In this document: positions 14,375-17,690 of the stretch, in pieces
Layout of the letters: the number at the start of each line of letters is the position of its first letter
Position numbering within the stretch: the first letter of the stretch is position 1
DNA from: Winogradskyella sp.
Lineage (GTDB): Bacteria; Bacteroidota; Bacteroidia; Flavobacteriales; Flavobacteriaceae
Length of the DNA stretch: 17,690 bases
Reading direction: 5' to 3'
NCBI GenBank assembly: GCA_030149115.1
Contig: JASBSE010000293.1
Location: forward strand, 1 to 17,690
Program-made: the position numbers and the translations under genes
Notes under the pieces: generated by a model
What the model saw: the letters and a program-made list of their open reading frames with translations, nothing else
Databases searched by the model: none
What the model was told of the DNA's origin: nothing

Positions 14375-15058
14375 CTAACTTTTTCTCTGTACCACCTCAA
14401 AAACTTTATTCTCATCACACTTCAAGGTTTTACTTGGGTATTTTAAAAGCAAAGCATAATCGTGTGTAGCCATTAAAATTGTATTACCATTTTTATTGAT
14501 GTCTTGGAGAACTTCCATAACCTCAATACTGGTTTGTGGGTCTAAATTACCTGTGGGCTCATCGGCTAATATCAATTCTGGGTCATTAAGAAGAGCTCTA
14601 GCAATGGCAATACGCTGTTGCTCTCCGCCAGAGAGCTCGTGTGGAAATTTAAAACCTTTGGTTTTCATAGCTACTTTATCCAAAACCTTTTCAATACGTT
14701 CTTTTATTTTGTCTTTGTCCTTCCAGCCGGTGGCCTTTAAAACAAATTCAAGATTACCATTAATAGTTCTGTCAGGTAACAACTTAAAATCCTGAAAAAC
14801 TATTCCAAGTTTTCGACGTAGATAAGGAATGTCTTTTTCCTTCATGGTTCTTAGATTAAAGTCTACAATATGACCTTCACCTTCATTTAATTCTAAATCA
14901 CCATAAAGTGTTTTCATAAAACTACTTTTTCCGCTTCCTGTTTTACCTATAAGATAAACAAAATCACCCTTTTGCATTTCAAAGTTAACATCGGATAATA
15001 CCATATTGCCACCTTGATATATTGTTGCGTTTTTAAGTTGTAAAACAGTTTCGGACAT
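14375..15058 (-). CDS. ftsE: Cell-division ABC transporter ATP-binding protein FtsE (FtsE-like ATPase)
   Basis: A 227-residue, single-domain ABC ATPase of typical FtsE length. It has Walker A GKTGSGKS (38-45), a Q-loop at FQDFKLLPDRT (88-98), the signature LSGGEQQR (142-149), Walker B LILADEP (162-168), GNLDPQTS as D-loop, and the switch histidine in ATHDY (H199). The FQDFKLLP stretch and overall sequence fit FtsE better than the MacB/LolD lipoprotein exporters, the nearest alternative. FtsE drives FtsX in the divisome to regulate peptidoglycan hydrolases. No ftsX lies in the window, and in Bacteroidota the two genes can be apart. It is the first gene of a minus-strand run whose next members are glycan genes, two bases downstream, with no terminator between. 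It is divergent from the beta-helix gene across 98 bases. Confidence 0.87.
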   Translation of the reverse strand: MSETVLQLKNATIYQGGNMVLSDVNFEMQKGDFVYLIGKTGSGKSSFMKTLYGDLELNEGEGHIVDFNLRTMKEKDIPYLRRKLGIVFQDFKLLPDRTINGNLEFVLKATGWKDKDKIKERIEKVLDKVAMKTKGFKFPHELSGGEQQRIAIARALLNDPELILADEPTGNLDPQTSIEVMEVLQDINKNGNTILMATHDYALLLKYPSKTLKCDENKVFEVVQRKS

Positions 15059-15156
15059 ATTTTTTCTATAATTTTAGTATCTGTAAATGTATGGCGTAAA
15101 ATTTCAATTCCCAAATGCTATTTAGAGCTTGGCATAGTAATTGAAAACTCAAACTT

Positions 15157-16752
15157 ATGAGACAATCTATTACTTACATATTCCTATTTTTTGCGGCAGT
15201 TTCTTTTGCACAAAAGGAATTTCATGTCTTCCCAAAGGATGGTAATCATGTTAAGGGATCTCCAAATGGTGATGGTAGCCTAGATAAACCATGGGATTTA
15301 CAAACAGCATTGTCTCAATCTTCAAAACGTGTTAATGGCGGCGATATTATTTGGCTGCATAAGGGAATTTACAACGGTCGCTATAAGAGTACTTTAAAGT
15401 CTGTAAATGAAAATTTTATAACGGTTTCGGGATTTGAAGATGACTTGGTTATCTTAAATGGAAACATAGAAAGTAAAGTTAAACAGGTCCTTGAAATAAG
15501 TGGAAACAATATAGTCTTTAAGAACTTTGAAGTTACTTTTTTAGGTGACTATTCCAGAAGTGAACATGATGATAATTTTAAGGCATGCACAGGTATTCAT
15601 CATGTTTCCGGAGTTGCTAAGTTTCAAAATTTGAAGATATATAACAATCCTGGATTAGGTTTTGGTTCATGGAAAAATACAGGTGGTTCGGTAATCGAAG
15701 ATTGTATGATTTACTTTAATGGGTGGGATGGAAATGTGCGTGGTTTTGGAGAAGGAATGTATGTGCAGAACAACAGTGAAGAGGTTAGAGTTATTAGAAA
15801 CAATATCATTTTTGGAAACTATTATAAAGGTATAGAAGTTTGGTCTGCAAGCTCAGGTAACAAAGGTGATTTTGTTAAAAACATTATCTTAAGTAATAAT
15901 ATTATTTTTAATAATGGTGTGCCTTCTGGTAGACATTGGGGAAATGTCATAGTGGCTACCAATGATAGAGAAGCCATTAATATTGCCCGAAACATAAAAC
16001 TGAATAACAATGTTCTTTACCATAACGTAGATTTATTAACACACAAAAAGTTGGGTAATGCATCTTCTCTGGCTTTGGGTTTTATAAAACAAGCACCAGT
16101 CGAAAATGTTGAGGTGGCAAATAATTTGATTATTGGACAAAATAATGGGTTTAGTATAATGCCTGCTAAGTCGCTTCTTTTTAAAAACAACATAGTTTAC
16201 ACAGGTTATATTCATTTAGATAAAACAACCAAACCATTTTTAGAGACTGGAAAGCTAAGTTTGGCAGACAATATTTATTATACTAAGAAAAACAAAGCCT
16301 TTAGAATATTAAAACATAAAGATTATACTTTATCAGAATGGCAAAATACCTTTGATGTAGATAAAGAAAGCGAATGGAAACATCTAAAAGATTTTGAAAT
16401 TAAACCAGTTTTAAAGATTCAAAAACTAAGCTCAAAACCTAATGAATTCAATGTTGCTTTGTTAGAAAAAAATGGCAATGATGTGACAGTGGATTTTAGT
16501 AATTATAACATTAAAAGAAATTCTTCTTTTAAAATCTATGATTTAGAAAATAGAAATAAAGTTGTTAAATCAGGAACAATTTCTAAAAATGAAAAAATCA
16601 CTTTTCCAATGAGTTTAAAAGCTTTTGAAAAGCCTTTGCATAATACAATTGCTATAAAAACGGCAGATAATTTTGGGGTTTATAGAATTGTATTTGAGGA
16701 AAAAAAACAGAAAAGAAATGTGTTCAAACAGTTCTTCGGATGGTTATTTTAA
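15157..16752 (+). CDS. Secreted right-handed parallel beta-helix protein
   Basis: This 531-residue protein starts with a signal peptide (MRQSITYIFLFFAAVSFA, likely cut before QKEF at residue 19) with no lipobox cysteine, so it is probably soluble in the periplasm or exported. Residues 20-110 hold GSPNGDGSLDKPWDLQTAL and GGDIIWLHKGIYNGRY, the usual N-cap of pectate-lyase-like beta-helices. The middle repeats asparagine-ladder rungs (NNIIFGN, NNIIFNN, NNVLYHN, NNLIIGQN, NNIVYTG). The last ~110 residues form a separate, probably beta-rich region. I see no recognisable T9SS C-terminal domain. Relatives include polysaccharide lyases, epimerases and carbohydrate-binding proteins; no catalytic set can be named here. 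Its place beside a glycan locus suggests, but does not prove, a polysaccharide substrate. Confidence 0.85.
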   Translation: MRQSITYIFLFFAAVSFAQKEFHVFPKDGNHVKGSPNGDGSLDKPWDLQTALSQSSKRVNGGDIIWLHKGIYNGRYKSTLKSVNENFITVSGFEDDLVILNGNIESKVKQVLEISGNNIVFKNFEVTFLGDYSRSEHDDNFKACTGIHHVSGVAKFQNLKIYNNPGLGFGSWKNTGGSVIEDCMIYFNGWDGNVRGFGEGMYVQNNSEEVRVIRNNIIFGNYYKGIEVWSASSGNKGDFVKNIILSNNIIFNNGVPSGRHWGNVIVATNDREAINIARNIKLNNNVLYHNVDLLTHKKLGNASSLALGFIKQAPVENVEVANNLIIGQNNGFSIMPAKSLLFKNNIVYTGYIHLDKTTKPFLETGKLSLADNIYYTKKNKAFRILKHKDYTLSEWQNTFDVDKESEWKHLKDFEIKPVLKIQKLSSKPNEFNVALLEKNGNDVTVDFSNYNIKRNSSFKIYDLENRNKVVKSGTISKNEKITFPMSLKAFEKPLHNTIAIKTADNFGVYRIVFEEKKQKRNVFKQFFGWLF

Positions 16753-16813
16753 CATTTCACAAGCTGGTTTATAATTATACAGGTTTTCTATCGTTATAAA
16801 TTTTGTATTCAGT

Positions 16814-16821
16814 TATATTTG
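16814..16821 (+). promoter_or_regulatory. Possible Bacteroidota -7 box upstream of the TPR gene
   Basis: TATATTTG matches TAnnTTTG. The expected start near 16828 would give about 42 bases of leader to the ATG at 16870 but only about 6 to the in-frame ATG at 16834, which favours the downstream start. No well-spaced TTG -33 element is seen. Confidence 0.4.
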
Positions 16822-16869
16822 AATAGTGATAATATGTCATCAGTAAATATTAATCAAAAAACGACTCTA

Positions 16870-17690
16870 ATGCTACTTTTTAAAAGACAATTACTTATCG
16901 TTTTCCTTACATTTTCAATGCTGGGATTTGCTCAAAAATCTGCGGTTTATACGAGTGAGTTAAAAGATTACCAAAAGGCATTAACCTTATACAATAACAA
17001 ACAATACAAAGCGGCACAATCCCTGTTTGACGATATTAAGTACAACACAGATGATGCCGTTTTGAAGTCAGACTGTTCGTATTACATTGCCAATTGTGCT
17101 GTACGATTAAATCAACGAAATGCTGACGATCTTATAACAGATTTTGTTGAAGAATACCCAACAAGTACAAAGCGAAATACAGCGTTTTTGGATGTAGCAG
17201 ATTACTATTTTGAAAATGGTAAATACGCCTATGCTCGCAAATGGTATCAAAAAGTGGATGAGTCTAGCATTGCGCGTACTGAGCGCGAGCGTTTCAATTT
17301 TAATTACGGTTACACCTTATATTCTACAAATAGCAAAAAAGAAGCAACAAAGTATCTTAATCGTGTCGCAGATTCTAAGGAATATGGCTCACAAGCCAAG
17401 TATTATATTGGTTACATGGCCTATGAAGGCGATGATTACGATACGGCTAATGAGTATTTCGATCAGGTGAGTGATAATGAAAAGTACAAAGAAAAACTAT
17501 CGTATTATCAAGCTGATTTAAACTTTAAATTAGGAAAGTTTGAAAAAGCCATAGAACTTGCTTTAGAACAATTACCAAGCAGTAGAGGTGAAGAAGAATC
17601 TGAGCTCAATAAAATTATAGGTGAAAGTTATTTTAATCTAGAAAAATATGAAGAAGCCATTCCTTATCTTCAAGCTTATGAAGGCAAAAA
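16870..17690 (+). CDS. Periplasmic tetratricopeptide-repeat protein, N-terminal part (3' end outside window)
   Basis: The frame stays open to the end of the window, giving 273 residues. The ATG at 16870 starts directly with a signal peptide (MLLFKRQLLIVFLTFSMLGF, cleavage likely after the A21 of GFA-QK). An in-frame ATG at 16834 would add 12 polar residues in front and is less likely. After the signal come about six helical-pair units of TPR type, each with a Y/F-rich first helix and a KxAxxxF/Y second helix. Examples are NKQYKAAQSLFDDI, NGKYAYARKWYQKV, GDDYDTANEYFDQV, LGKFEKAIELALEQ and LEKYEEAIPYLQAY. Such proteins in flavobacteria are often around 1000 residues and scaffold envelope complexes. 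The exact role is unknown. It follows the beta-helix gene by 117 bases and probably has its own promoter. Confidence 0.85.
   Translation, partial: MLLFKRQLLIVFLTFSMLGFAQKSAVYTSELKDYQKALTLYNNKQYKAAQSLFDDIKYNTDDAVLKSDCSYYIANCAVRLNQRNADDLITDFVEEYPTSTKRNTAFLDVADYYFENGKYAYARKWYQKVDESSIARTERERFNFNYGYTLYSTNSKKEATKYLNRVADSKEYGSQAKYYIGYMAYEGDDYDTANEYFDQVSDNEKYKEKLSYYQADLNFKLGKFEKAIELALEQLPSSRGEEESELNKIIGESYFNLEKYEEAIPYLQAYEGK

Noticed and set aside
15150..15157. Minus-strand TAAGTTTG as a promoter for the ftsE-like gene
   Set aside because: It overlaps the start codon of the divergent beta-helix gene, needs an ~85-base leader and lacks a -33 TTG; too weak to list as a feature.
17210..17470. Plus-strand open frame of 86 codons inside the TPR gene
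   Set aside because: The TPR reading frame runs uninterrupted through this stretch with clear repeats; this is a shadow in another frame.
1..17690. Insertion sequence, CRISPR array, tRNA or attachment-site remnants at the locus borders
   Set aside because: I looked for transposase-like frames, regular spaced repeats, tRNA-like cloverleaves and long direct repeats, and saw none.

Overview
The window looks like chromosome of a marine-type Flavobacteriaceae (phylum Bacteroidota). It is AT-rich and spacers are short. Shine-Dalgarno sequences are weak or absent. TAnnTTTG boxes, the Bacteroidota -7 promoter consensus, sit in several gaps, and the housekeeping genes (TypA/BipA, an FtsE-like ATPase, a long periplasmic TPR protein) read as flavobacterial. 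This placement comes from sequence style and protein families, not from a database search.

Layout: (1) 1-1703, the C-terminal part of typA, a strong terminator hairpin and a 79-residue YgjV/SemiSWEET-like membrane protein. (2) 1716-4295, minus strand, a GT-C-like membrane glycosyltransferase followed by a GtrB/DPM-type polyprenyl-phosphate sugar transferase. (3) 4459-9151, plus strand, a FemAB/GNAT-like acyltransferase, an FdtB/QdtB-type sugar aminotransferase and two tandem Wzx flippases. (4) 9156-10301, minus strand, a GT-B glycosyltransferase. (5) 10342-11837, plus strand, a GT4 glycosyltransferase and an FdtA/QdtA-type 3,4-ketoisomerase. (6) 11822-15058, minus strand, an FtsE-like ABC ATPase heading a tightly packed run of a zinc-ribbon methyltransferase and two GT2 glycosyltransferases. 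(7) 15157-17690, plus strand, a secreted parallel beta-helix protein and the start of a TPR protein that runs off the window. No stretch of more than 300 bases lacks a gene.

The central 13 kb is a surface-glycan locus inserted between housekeeping genes. The ketoisomerase plus aminotransferase point to a dTDP-3-amino-3,6-dideoxyhexose (Fuc3N or Qui3N type), perhaps N-acylated by the adjacent GNAT. The soluble GTs would build a repeat unit on undecaprenyl diphosphate. One or both flippases would move it across the inner membrane, and the GtrB-like/GT-C pair could decorate it on the periplasmic face. The RmlA/RmlB pair, an initiating phosphoglycosyltransferase, a clear Wzy polymerase, a ligase and an outer-membrane exporter are not in the window, so the pathway must be completed elsewhere. 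The glycan could be O-antigen, capsule or a protein O-glycan; the sequence does not decide. I see no mobile element, CRISPR array, tRNA or rRNA. The unusual points are the paired paralogous flippases, the frequent strand flips, two TAnnTTTG boxes facing each other in a 40-bp divergent gap, and the coupling of glycan genes behind an FtsE-like gene.
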